In this document: positions 17,680 through 25,126 of the stretch, piece after piece
Position numbering within the stretch: position 1 is the first letter of the stretch
Layout of the letters: the number at the start of each line of letters is the position of its first letter
NCBI GenBank assembly: GCA_002429085.1
Contig: DIYR01000208.1
Coordinates: 1 to 43,999 of the forward strand
DNA: 43,999 bases
Reading direction: 5' to 3'
From: Flavobacteriales bacterium UBA6049
GTDB lineage: Bacteria > Bacteroidota > Bacteroidia > Flavobacteriales_G > Salibacteraceae
Made by a program: the position numbers and the translations under genes
The notes under the pieces: model-generated
The model's database searches: none
Seen by the model: only the letters and a program-made list of their open reading frames with translations
What the model was told of the DNA's origin: nothing

Positions 17680-18096
17680 ATGAAATTCAGAAGAAAAGCA
17701 GAGGCCAATTGGAAAGGCACAGGAATAGATGGAACCGGAACACTTACTACTCAAAGTACTGTTTTAGACCAAACGCAATTTTCATTTAAAACAAGATTTC
17801 AAGAAGGGATTGGTACAAATCCAGAAGAATTGATTGGAGCAGCACATGCTGGATGTTTTACCATGCAATTGAGCTTTTTGATTGCAGATGCTGGCTACAC
17901 GCCAATCAACTTACATACTAAAGCAACGGTGTTTTTCGAAGATTCTGAAATACCAACAATTAAGTTGGATTTAGAAGGTGAAGTTCCGGAAATATCTGCC
18001 GAAGAGTTTTTAGTACTCGGACTAAAGGCTAAGGAAACATGTCCAGTTTCAAAACTACTAAACGCGAAAATAGAGCTGAATATAAACCTCAAGTAG
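17680..18096 (+). CDS. osmC: OsmC-family peroxiredoxin
   Basis: 138 residues from the ATG at 17680, preferred over an open upstream extension because MKFRRKAEANWKGTG is the usual OsmC start. The catalytic cysteines are Cys59 (AAHAGCFTMQLS) and Cys121 (KETCPVSKLL), matching the OsmC pair that reduces organic hydroperoxides. Cytoplasmic, a homodimer in the family. Divergent from OxyR and probably induced by it. Followed after 55 bp by the CxxC mini-protein. Confidence 0.93.
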   Translation: MKFRRKAEANWKGTGIDGTGTLTTQSTVLDQTQFSFKTRFQEGIGTNPEELIGAAHAGCFTMQLSFLIADAGYTPINLHTKATVFFEDSEIPTIKLDLEGEVPEISAEEFLVLGLKAKETCPVSKLLNAKIELNINLK

Positions 18097-18151
18097 ACAG
18101 GTTTATTCAGCAACCTCATGTCAAATAAGTTCAATTTTAAAATGTAATAAG

Positions 18152-18385
18152 ATGAGTAAATCAATTTTTTATCACGCTGGATGCTCAGTTTGTGTTAGTG
18201 CAGAGCAAGAGATTGTAAACCTAATAGGAATCGAAAATGTGGAGATAATTCACATTGGAGAAAACAAATCAAAAATTCTAGAAGCTGAAGAAGCTGGAGT
18301 TAAATCGGTACCAGCTTTAGTTACGCCAACTAACAATGTCTTACACATCAATTTCGGAGCTTCAATAGAAGATTTAAAAAGCTAA
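18152..18385 (+). CDS. Small thioredoxin/glutaredoxin-like protein with CxxC
   Basis: 77 residues, SIFYHAGCSVCVSAEQEIVNL with Cys11 and Cys14 after the first strand, then KSVPALVTPTN with the cis-Pro-like VPA motif of the thioredoxin fold. It is short, near glutaredoxin size. It could be the reducing partner for the OsmC encoded 55 bp upstream; this pairing is inference from position. Confidence 0.8.
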   Translation: MSKSIFYHAGCSVCVSAEQEIVNLIGIENVEIIHIGENKSKILEAEEAGVKSVPALVTPTNNVLHINFGASIEDLKS

Positions 18386-18461
18386 TAGGCTAAAGCAAGT
18401 GGCTCTTAGTAAGGGCCTGTATAATCAGTGAAAATACGTGACAAATTAAAGAGTGAAAAAA

Positions 18462-19286
18462 ATGAAAAACCTAAATTACTTGTTCATCCTACTAATTTCT
18501 GCTATCAGTTTTGTGTCTTGCGATGATGATGACGATGATGATTCGGTAGGTAAAACACTTGTAGAAACGTTTGATGTAGCGTTAAATACAATGAATGAGA
18601 TTCCTGCAGTATCAGGAAGATACGAAATGGGAATGGCGACTATGATGCTCTACAGTGATAATTCACTTGAGTTTACCATTATGGTCAACAACTTAGCAGA
18701 ATCAGATGCATTGACTGCTGCTCATATTCATATGGGAGATGTCGTTTCTACAGGCGATGTACTTGTGGGACTTGTAAATGGAATGGATATTTCTTTTTCA
18801 GAAAATACCGCCAAAGGGACTGTTATGCTAACACAAGATCAGGTTAACATGCTAAAAGGAGAGTATCCTAAATATGTTAATGTTCATTCTACCGAGGTTC
18901 CAGCAGGTTTAGTGAGAGGTCAAATTGGCGAAGAAATAACCCAAGCTTACAATGTATCAATGTCACCAATGTATGAAGTGCCAGTGGTAATGGGCAGAAA
19001 TGAAACAGGCTGGGCAGTGCTTAGAGTAGTAGGAGACATGCTATACTATAATGTAACGGTAGAAAACCTAGCGGCTTCAGATATGATTACTATGGCGCAT
19101 ATACACGAGGGAATGTCAAATGCCAATGGAGACGTGTTTTTGCCTCTAAACGTAGAGAACATGGGTACTATGCAAATGCTGACTTTAACTGCAGAACAAA
19201 AAACAAAGTTGATGAATGATTACTTGTATGTAAATGTTCACTCAAACGAAGTAGCTTCTGGTTTATTAAGAGGGCAAATACGTTAA
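18462..19286 (+). CDS. Lipoprotein with two CHRD domains
   Basis: 274 residues from the ATG at 18462; an in-frame GTG at 18453 would add three residues. The lipobox FVSC is followed by seven Asp, an extreme case of the acidic surface-export tract. Two CHRD domains (about 25-150 and 152-274) each show the family's patterns: NEIPAV or YEVPVV, AHIHMG or AHIHEG, YVNVHS with EVPAGLVRGQIG or EVASGLLRGQIR. CHRD domains occur in chordin and in many bacterial surface proteins; their function is unclear. Likely on the cell surface. Strong terminator behind. Confidence 0.93.
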   Translation: MKNLNYLFILLISAISFVSCDDDDDDDSVGKTLVETFDVALNTMNEIPAVSGRYEMGMATMMLYSDNSLEFTIMVNNLAESDALTAAHIHMGDVVSTGDVLVGLVNGMDISFSENTAKGTVMLTQDQVNMLKGEYPKYVNVHSTEVPAGLVRGQIGEEITQAYNVSMSPMYEVPVVMGRNETGWAVLRVVGDMLYYNVTVENLAASDMITMAHIHEGMSNANGDVFLPLNVENMGTMQMLTLTAEQKTKLMNDYLYVNVHSNEVASGLLRGQIR

Positions 19287-19321
19287 GTGTGTTTTATTAA
19301 GAACAGCATCACGGTAGTTGC

Positions 19322-19357
19322 AAAAAAGGCCTCATGGGATTCCATGAGGCCTTTTTT
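19322..19357 (+). terminator. Rho-independent terminator after CHRD gene
   Basis: Perfect 16-bp stem AAAAAAGGCCTCATGG (19322-19337) and CCATGAGGCCTTTTTT (19342-19357), 4-base loop. Symmetrical, so it may work in both directions. The rest of the 387-bp gap up to 19674 holds the operator at 19580 and no gene. Confidence 0.93.
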
Positions 19358-19579
19358 AGATTTAGAACATGAGATGTACGAAGCCATTTTATTCCTATCA
19401 TACCAGACTACATCATCAGATAAGAAAAGACACTGTAGGGTAAGCTCTTAGTACCTTGTTCTAAGATCGTAACATTTACATAGTGCAATGGGGCATTACA
19501 AAATGGTTACCGCTGGTAAAAACATACGTGATAGGAAGCTTGATGATTCGTAAAGGCTTGATTATGAGGTTATGTTAAA

Positions 19580-19645
19580 CCTGTAAAACGGTTATGCATC
19601 CCTGTAAAATGGATACATTCTTCCGATGAGTGCTTAACACCTTTG
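19580..19645 (+). promoter_or_regulatory. Tandem CCTGTAAAA operator and promoter (copy 1)
   Basis: CCTGTAAAACGGTTATG at 19580 and CCTGTAAAATGGATAC at 19601 are direct repeats exactly 21 bp apart (two helical turns), as AraC-family activators bind. CACCTTTG (19638-19645, one mismatch to TAnnTTTG) begins 37 bp after the second box. The same unit, with the same two distances, lies at 24225. Confidence 0.6.
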
Positions 19646-19673
19646 TCTTATCAAAATTTTAAACGATAAAACA

Positions 19674-20603
19674 ATGGCACAGATAACAGAAGAACAAAAG
19701 GCAACACTTAGCGCAATAGCAAAAGGATACGTTACAGTACCCAACAAAACTCCGATTCTAGAAACTCCAGCAGATTATGGATTAGAATTTCAAGATGTAA
19801 AATTCAAAGCAGAAGATGGTATTGAATTAGCTGCATGGTTTATTCCAGCAGAAGGTTCTGATAAACTCATTATCTGCAATCACCCAGCAACACTTAACAG
19901 ATATGGTTGGCCAGGGCACATGGAGCCTTACAATCAATTTCAAGACGTAGAAGTGAAGTTTGGTAAAGTATACAAAGCATTGCACGATGCTGGATACAAT
20001 GTATTTACCTACGATTTTAGAAATCATGGAGAGAGTCAAGCATCAGAAGATCATGGTTGGGGACAAGGTTTTTACGATGAGTACAAAGATGTAATAGCAG
20101 CTTTTGATTATGTAAAGTCTCATGACAACTTGAAAAATATGACCATCGGATTATTTAATCCATGTGCTGGTGGAGGTGCTGCTATGAATGCGATGACACA
20201 ACGCCCAGAATATTTTGAAGATGTAAAAGCTTTTGTATGTCCACAACCAGCATCTATTAACATTATGTCTAAAGTGGCATTAAATGGAATGGGTTTTGGC
20301 GATCATATTGACTTTTTCAGCGAAGAGATAACGAAAGCAAGAGGCCTTGAATTAGAGAAAATGACACCTCATGTTCACGCTAAAAATATAAAAGTACCCA
20401 CTTTCATTATCCAGAATAAAGATGATGTATGGACTATCCCAGATGATGTTCAGGCTACGTTTGACGGATTAACTAGCTTGAAAGAAGAGGATAAAAAACT
20501 CTTTTGGATAGAAGAAGGCGATACTAGAAGATTCATTGGTTACAACTACTTCGGTGAAAATCCAGAGATGATGATCGAATGGTTTGATAAATACATGAAA
20601 TAA
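19674..20603 (+). CDS. Alpha/beta hydrolase, cytoplasmic member of a tandem pair
   Basis: 309 residues, no signal peptide. Alpha/beta hydrolase core: LAAWFIPAEGSDKLIICNHP, YDFRNHGES, then the elbow LFNPCAGGGAA with Cys164 as apparent nucleophile and Asn-Pro where Gly-x is usual, and QNKDDVW for the acid. Where the catalytic His is expected the protein reads EEGDTRRFIGYNYF, with no His. It is very similar to the lipoprotein hydrolase 8 bp downstream; one block (NRYGWPGHMEPYNQFQDVEV) is identical. Substrate unknown; the lack of a standard triad raises a non-hydrolytic or unusual chemistry. Confidence 0.88.
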   Translation: MAQITEEQKATLSAIAKGYVTVPNKTPILETPADYGLEFQDVKFKAEDGIELAAWFIPAEGSDKLIICNHPATLNRYGWPGHMEPYNQFQDVEVKFGKVYKALHDAGYNVFTYDFRNHGESQASEDHGWGQGFYDEYKDVIAAFDYVKSHDNLKNMTIGLFNPCAGGGAAMNAMTQRPEYFEDVKAFVCPQPASINIMSKVALNGMGFGDHIDFFSEEITKARGLELEKMTPHVHAKNIKVPTFIIQNKDDVWTIPDDVQATFDGLTSLKEEDKKLFWIEEGDTRRFIGYNYFGENPEMMIEWFDKYMK

Positions 20604-20611
20604 GGAGAGGT

Positions 20612-21664
20612 ATGAAAATCAATAAAACAATAGTCGTATTGTCGGTAGTGCTTGGCACACTCTCAGCATGTGTTCAAGAAAACCAACAAGCTAACCAGCA
20701 GGAAACCAATCAGCAAAAGAATAACATGGATAATCTAAGTGCAGAAAAACAAAACGAGATAAGAACAACGTTAAGTGGTTTAGCAAAAGGTTATGCAACT
20801 GTAGCAAACCCTACACCAATATTGGAAACACCAAAAGAGTATGGATTGGCTTACGAAGATGTAAAGTTCAAGGCAGAAGATGGTGTAGAGTTAGCAGCAT
20901 GGTTTATTCCTGTTGAAGGTTCAAATAAATTGATTATTTGTAACCACCCAGCAACACTAAACAGATACGGTTGGCCAGGGCACATGGAGCCTTACAATCA
21001 ATTTCAAGATGTAGAGGTAAAGTTTGGTAAAGTATACAAAGCATTGCACGATGCTGGTTATAATGTGTTTACGTACGATTTTAGAAATCACGGGGAAAGT
21101 GCTCCTTCTGAAGGAAATGTTTGGGGACAAGGATTTGGTGATGAATATAAAGATGTGATAGCTGCTTTTGACTATGTAAAGTCTCAAGACAACACAAAAA
21201 ACATGACTATCGGATTATTTAATCCATGTGCTGGAGGAAATGCGGCTATTCATGCCATGACAGAACGTCCAGAGTATTTCGAAGATGTAAAAGCATTGGT
21301 ATGTCCACAACCAGCCTCTATCAATATCATGTCTAAAATTGCATTAACAGGTATGGGGATGGCTGATTATGAAGATGTTTTTAAAGAAGAGGTTACAAAA
21401 GTTAACGGACTAGATCTTGAAGAAATGACACCACATCTTTTCACCAAAAACATTAAAATGCCAACCTTTATTGTTCAAGTAAGAGATGATGCTTGGAGTA
21501 CGCCTAAAGACGTTCAAGCTACTTTTGATGGTTTAACTAGCTTGAAAGAAGACGATAAAAAACTCTTTTGGATAGAAGGAACTACAAAACGTTTTGATGG
21601 CTACAACTACCTTGGAGAAAATCCAGAAATGATGATTGAGTGGTTCGACAAATACATGAAGTAA
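20612..21664 (+). CDS. Alpha/beta hydrolase lipoprotein, exported member of the tandem pair
   Basis: 350 residues. Signal peptide with lipobox LSAC (Cys20), then a Gln/Asn-rich linker (QENQQANQQETNQQ) without the acidic export tract, so it probably faces the periplasm. An internal Met (MDNLSAEKQNE) marks where homology to the 19674 protein begins. The rest is collinear with it, including LFNPCAGGNAA and IEGTTKRFDGYNYL (again no His). A strong Shine-Dalgarno GGAGAGG lies before the ATG. Same operon as 19674. Confidence 0.9.
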   Translation: MKINKTIVVLSVVLGTLSACVQENQQANQQETNQQKNNMDNLSAEKQNEIRTTLSGLAKGYATVANPTPILETPKEYGLAYEDVKFKAEDGVELAAWFIPVEGSNKLIICNHPATLNRYGWPGHMEPYNQFQDVEVKFGKVYKALHDAGYNVFTYDFRNHGESAPSEGNVWGQGFGDEYKDVIAAFDYVKSQDNTKNMTIGLFNPCAGGNAAIHAMTERPEYFEDVKALVCPQPASINIMSKIALTGMGMADYEDVFKEEVTKVNGLDLEEMTPHLFTKNIKMPTFIVQVRDDAWSTPKDVQATFDGLTSLKEDDKKLFWIEGTTKRFDGYNYLGENPEMMIEWFDKYMK

Positions 21665-21689
21665 GTCGGCAGCGAAATGCATAGGTAAG

Positions 21690-21724
21690 GCGAGGAGGCA
21701 TAAGTGCTTCCTCGCTTTGTTTTA
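21690..21724 (+). terminator. Terminator after the hydrolase pair
   Basis: GCGAGGAGGC (21690-21699) pairs with GCTTCCTCGC (21706-21715) with one G:T pair, 6-base loop, followed by TTTGTTTT. Confidence 0.82.
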
Positions 21725-21805
21725 TGCGGATTGTAAAATCCCTATAATGACTTATTATTAGGTTGAACTCCAGTGATATGGCTTATTTATTTCCGTTTGT
21801 CTCTT

Positions 21806-21883
21806 GCAAATTTGCTATGTATTAAAAACCGAGCAAATACAAATTTCAGTGCGCAAATAGTGTACTGGTAGAAGCTAAATTTT
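21806..21883 (+). promoter_or_regulatory. Possible promoter with GCAAAT repeats before SDR 1
   Basis: GCAAAT occurs at 21806, 21833 and 21853; the last two (GCAAATAC, GCAAATAG) are 20 bp apart in direct order. TAAATTTT (21876-21883) fits TAnnTTTG at 7 of 8. A weaker case than the CCTGTAAAA units. Confidence 0.3.
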
Positions 21884-21888
21884 CATTT

Positions 21889-22716
21889 ATGGAAACATCA
21901 AATAAAACAGTATTAATAACTGGAACGTCAACAGGAATTGGGAAATCATTGGTTAAGATTTTTCAGTCAAACGGATGGAATGTAATTGCTACCATGCGTA
22001 AACCAGAAAATGAAACGGAGCTAAACAAATTAAGCAACGTTTTAGTAACCGAACTAGATGTAACCAAGCAAACTACCATCGACTCAGCTATCACAAAAGG
22101 AATTGAAGCATTTGGAAAAATAGATGCATTGATCAACAATGCAGGTATTGGAATGATGGGTATTGCTGAAGCATCAAATGAAGCATTAATGCAGCGTATT
22201 TTTGATGTCAACGTATTTGGGGTAATACGAACTACCAAGTCAATTTTACCACACATGCGTACCAACAAAAGTGGACTTATCTTAAATGTTACCTCCATCG
22301 TAGGAATATTTACATTGCCTTACCAAGGGCTTTACCATGCCACTAAACACGCTGTAGAAGGTTTTACTGGATCTATTCAATATGAGCTTAAACCATTGGG
22401 CATTGATGTGAAGTTGGTAGAACCAGGAGGAGTTGAAACAGAGTTTGCAAACAATATTTCTTTAACTGGAGATAACGAAATAGCAGATTATACGGAAGGG
22501 CTGTCTAAATACATGGGTACCATCAACAACTTGTTACAAAACTTAAGTTCTTCAGAGAGCATTGCTCAAGAAATATATGAGGCAGCTACCGATAATAAAG
22601 ATCAGCTGAGGTATTTAGCGGGTGATGATGCAAGGCAGTTTATGGAAGTTCGTAAGTCTATGGACGATAAAACTTTTTACGAGACTATAGCTAATCAATT
22701 TGGCTTGTTAAGCTAG
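21889..22716 (+). CDS. Short-chain dehydrogenase/reductase (SDR 1)
   Basis: 275 residues, classical SDR. Cofactor motif TGTSTGIG (11-18), NNAG (83-86), catalytic Ser136, Tyr149 and Lys153 (YHATK), and the PGGVET substrate loop. NAD(P)H-dependent oxidation or reduction of an alcohol or carbonyl; substrate unknown. Related to SDR 2 and SDR 3 at 24295 and 25127 but more distant. In operon with the exported ABM gene, 46 bp downstream. Confidence 0.93.
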   Translation: METSNKTVLITGTSTGIGKSLVKIFQSNGWNVIATMRKPENETELNKLSNVLVTELDVTKQTTIDSAITKGIEAFGKIDALINNAGIGMMGIAEASNEALMQRIFDVNVFGVIRTTKSILPHMRTNKSGLILNVTSIVGIFTLPYQGLYHATKHAVEGFTGSIQYELKPLGIDVKLVEPGGVETEFANNISLTGDNEIADYTEGLSKYMGTINNLLQNLSSSESIAQEIYEAATDNKDQLRYLAGDDARQFMEVRKSMDDKTFYETIANQFGLLS

Positions 22717-22762
22717 TTATCTACACAATCACATTAGTATTAAAACATAAAAAAAGATAGGA

Positions 22763-23206
22763 ATGAAGAATCTTCAAAAATCGCTATTGATGGCAATGAC
22801 CATTTTATTTACAGTGGGCATATCGAATTTAAATGCACAAGAAAATTCTAAAGTAGGTGACTCTGATGAAACACTGGTTTTTGTTTTCGCTTTTAAAGTA
22901 AAACCAGAAAACGAGGCAGCTTATCAAAAGATGCTGGGAGAAACATTTGCTATTACTAAAAATGAACCTGGTACATTGATGTACGAAGTTTATAAGGATG
23001 AAAACGGAGTGTATTGTCAATATGAGCGATATACGAGTGAGGCAGCTTGCTGGACTCATTTGCAAAATACAGCAAAGCAAACACAGCAATGGCTTGAACT
23101 CACAGAGATGCAACAAATTATTACTATGGGGCAAGCTAGTGCTAAATTACGAGAGCAATTTCAGCTTAAAGAGGTATACACACCGTTTAAAAAAGTGGAG
23201 AAATAA
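22763..23206 (+). CDS. Exported ABM-domain protein (second copy)
   Basis: 147 residues. Signal peptide (MKNLQKSLLMAMTILFTVGI, cut near LNA-QE), then an ABM domain: FKVKPENEAAYQKM, PGTLMYEVYKDENGVYCQYERYTSEAA and a QFQLKEVYTPF end that matches the 14547 protein. Co-transcribed with SDR 1. Together with the hairpin and AraC gene downstream it repeats the 14547-15983 cassette. Confidence 0.9.
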   Translation: MKNLQKSLLMAMTILFTVGISNLNAQENSKVGDSDETLVFVFAFKVKPENEAAYQKMLGETFAITKNEPGTLMYEVYKDENGVYCQYERYTSEAACWTHLQNTAKQTQQWLELTEMQQIITMGQASAKLREQFQLKEVYTPFKKVEK

Positions 23207-23234
23207 TTCGTTTCCAGCCTAGGCAAGGCAGGTC

Positions 23235-23267
23235 AAAAAGGATGAGAGATTTTGTCTCATCCTTTTT
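23235..23267 (+). terminator. Terminator between exported ABM gene and araC-like gene (copy 2)
   Basis: Perfect 13-bp stem AAAAAGGATGAGA (23235-23247) and TCTCATCCTTTTT (23255-23267), 7-base loop. It shares AAAAAGGATG and CATCCTTTT with the hairpin at 15008. Confidence 0.92.
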
Positions 23268-23305
23268 GGTTGTTTCTAAGCGCCATTGTGTTAATAGCAA
23301 ATCAT

Positions 23306-24205
23306 ATGATTCATACCATAAAAACAATATCAGAATTTCATCATTTGTTAGGCTTACCCAAACCAAAACATCCACTAATGAGTGTGTTGAATATGAGTGA
23401 GTTGGATGTAGTGGTAAACAAAGAGGTATGGAAACATTATTTCACAAAATTCTTTACAATCTCAGTAAAATCGGGCTGTAGCAACAAGGTGAAATACGGT
23501 CAAAGCAAGTTTGATTTTGATGAAGCTGTGCTTACGTGTATAGGTCCAAACCAAGTAGTATCTGCTGATAATCTAGAGGAAAGTAAGATCCAAGGATATG
23601 CATTTACATTAGACCCAGATTTTTTACTCAATCATCCACTGGCAAAAAAAATGGAGAAGTGCGATTTTTTTTCCTACCACGCAAACGAAGCGCTGTTTCT
23701 TTCGGAGGAAGAGAGAAAAATCATTTTCAAAATTTTTGGCTTAATTCAAAGTGAATACGAGAACAATATAGATGGCTTTAGTCAAGAAGTATTGCTAAGT
23801 AATATTGAGTTATTGTTAGTACACATCAATCGTTACTACAGTAGGCAATTTATTACTCGAAAAAACTACCACAACAATATACAGGTTAGGGTAAAAGAAT
23901 TACTAGAAGAGTATTATCAGAAGAATGAAAACGAAGGTCTACCAACTGTTCATTATTTATCAGATCGGTTAAACCTCTCTCCAGCCTACTTATCAGATAT
24001 GCTCAAAAACTATACAGGGCTTTCTGCACAACAACACATTCACGAAAGTCTAATATACAAAGCCAAAGAACTGCTTACGTTTTCAGAGTTATCTGTGAGT
24101 GAAATAGCATTCAAACTAGGTTTTCAGCATCCTCAATCTTTCGTTAAGTTGTTCAAGCAAAAGGCATCGGTAACACCCTTAAAGTTTAGACAATCCTACA
24201 ACTGA
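23306..24205 (+). CDS. AraC-family transcriptional regulator (paralogue 2)
   Basis: 299 residues from the ATG at 23306, the same length as paralogue 1 and with the same start (MIHTIKTISEFHHLLGLPKP). A longer open frame to 23252 runs into the terminator and is not used. It has the sensor half, the shared NRYYSRQFITRKNYHN segment, and the C-terminal double helix-turn-helix (LSDRLNLSPAYLSDMLKNYTG; IAFKLGFQHPQSFVKLFKQK). Candidate controller of the CCTGTAAAA operator that begins 19 bp behind its stop. Confidence 0.94.
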   Translation: MIHTIKTISEFHHLLGLPKPKHPLMSVLNMSELDVVVNKEVWKHYFTKFFTISVKSGCSNKVKYGQSKFDFDEAVLTCIGPNQVVSADNLEESKIQGYAFTLDPDFLLNHPLAKKMEKCDFFSYHANEALFLSEEERKIIFKIFGLIQSEYENNIDGFSQEVLLSNIELLLVHINRYYSRQFITRKNYHNNIQVRVKELLEEYYQKNENEGLPTVHYLSDRLNLSPAYLSDMLKNYTGLSAQQHIHESLIYKAKELLTFSELSVSEIAFKLGFQHPQSFVKLFKQKASVTPLKFRQSYN

Positions 24206-24224
24206 TACTGTCATTTTAGAACAA

Positions 24225-24290
24225 CCTGTAAAACGGTTATGTATCCCTGTAAAATGGATACGTTTTAGAGAAGCACCTAGAATAGTTTAG
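24225..24290 (+). promoter_or_regulatory. Tandem CCTGTAAAA operator and promoter (copy 2)
   Basis: CCTGTAAAACGGTTATG at 24225 and CCTGTAAAATGGATAC at 24246, again 21 bp apart. TAGTTTAG (24283-24290; 7 of 8 to TAnnTTTG) begins 37 bp after the second box, as at 19601-19638. The start codon at 24295 is so close that the mRNA may be nearly leaderless. Confidence 0.6.
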
Positions 24291-24294
24291 TCTT

Positions 24295-25113
24295 ATGAAT
24301 AAGACAGTATTGATAACAGGAACTAGCTCAGGTTTTGGAAGATTAGCAGTTAAGAAGTTTCACCAAGAAGGGTGGAATGTAGTTGCAACAATGACGACTC
24401 CAGAAAAAGAAACAGAGCTTAACCAAATAGAGAACGTTCTAGTAAACCGTTTAGACGTTACAGATAAAAACACCATCGAAAAATCGATTCAAGAGGGAAT
24501 TGAACATTTCGGAAAAATAGATGTGCTTGTTAATAATGCTGGAATGACTGTTCAGGGTCATGTAGAAGATGCCACTGATGCACAAATTCGAAAACCAATG
24601 GAAGTTAACTTCTTTGGTACGGTCAATGTAATAAAGGCAATATTGCCACATTTTAGAGAGAATAAAGGAGGAATAATTATCAATTGTTCTTCATTGGCGG
24701 GTAGAGTTTCATTACCATATACATCTCTTTATCATGCTTCCAAATTCGCATTAGAAGGCTTTACAGCTTCACTACAATACGAGCTAAATCCATTTGGTAT
24801 CAAACTAAAGCTAGTAGAGCCAGGAGGATATAGTACGAACTTAACTACAAGTCCAGATTTATGGGTTTCAGTACCAGAAGGTAGTGCATACAAATCAGGA
24901 GTTGAGAAAGCAAAGGCGGCCATCATGAATATGGGTAACTCTTCTGGGCAAGATCCTCAGGAAGTAGCTGATACATACTATGAGGCAGCAACAGACGGAT
25001 CTGATACAGTAAGATATGTAGTAGGAAATGATGCTCAACAAATTTTAGGAGCTCGTGCAGGAATGAATGACGTTGAATTTAAAAACATGATCATCCAGTC
25101 CATGGGGCTCTAA
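24295..25113 (+). CDS. Short-chain dehydrogenase/reductase (SDR 2)
   Basis: 272 residues, classical SDR: TGTSSGFG cofactor loop (8-15), NNAG (80-83), Ser133, Tyr146, Lys150 (YHASK), EPGGYST. Tandem paralogue of SDR 3 (next gene, 13 bp on), with long shared stretches (DVTDKNTIEKS, HFGKIDVLVNNAG, MEVNFFG). It is first in a run of SDR 2, SDR 3 and, after a 100-bp gap, an esterase. Carbonyl substrate unknown. Confidence 0.93.
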   Translation: MNKTVLITGTSSGFGRLAVKKFHQEGWNVVATMTTPEKETELNQIENVLVNRLDVTDKNTIEKSIQEGIEHFGKIDVLVNNAGMTVQGHVEDATDAQIRKPMEVNFFGTVNVIKAILPHFRENKGGIIINCSSLAGRVSLPYTSLYHASKFALEGFTASLQYELNPFGIKLKLVEPGGYSTNLTTSPDLWVSVPEGSAYKSGVEKAKAAIMNMGNSSGQDPQEVADTYYEAATDGSDTVRYVVGNDAQQILGARAGMNDVEFKNMIIQSMGL

Positions 25114-25126
25114 AGCTACAGTTGGC

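Noticed and set aside
19499..19528. Third CCTGTAAAA-like operator (CAAAATGGTTAC ... GGTAAAAACATAC)
   Set aside because: Boxes are degenerate and 18 bp apart rather than 21, and no -7 element sits at 37 bp.
22829..23134. 101-residue minus-strand frame opposite the second exported ABM gene
   Set aside because: Cys/Phe/Leu-rich shadow inside a well-supported gene.
23252..23305. Longer start for the second AraC paralogue
   Set aside because: The extension lies over the terminator hairpin; paralogue 1 starts at the position equal to 23306.
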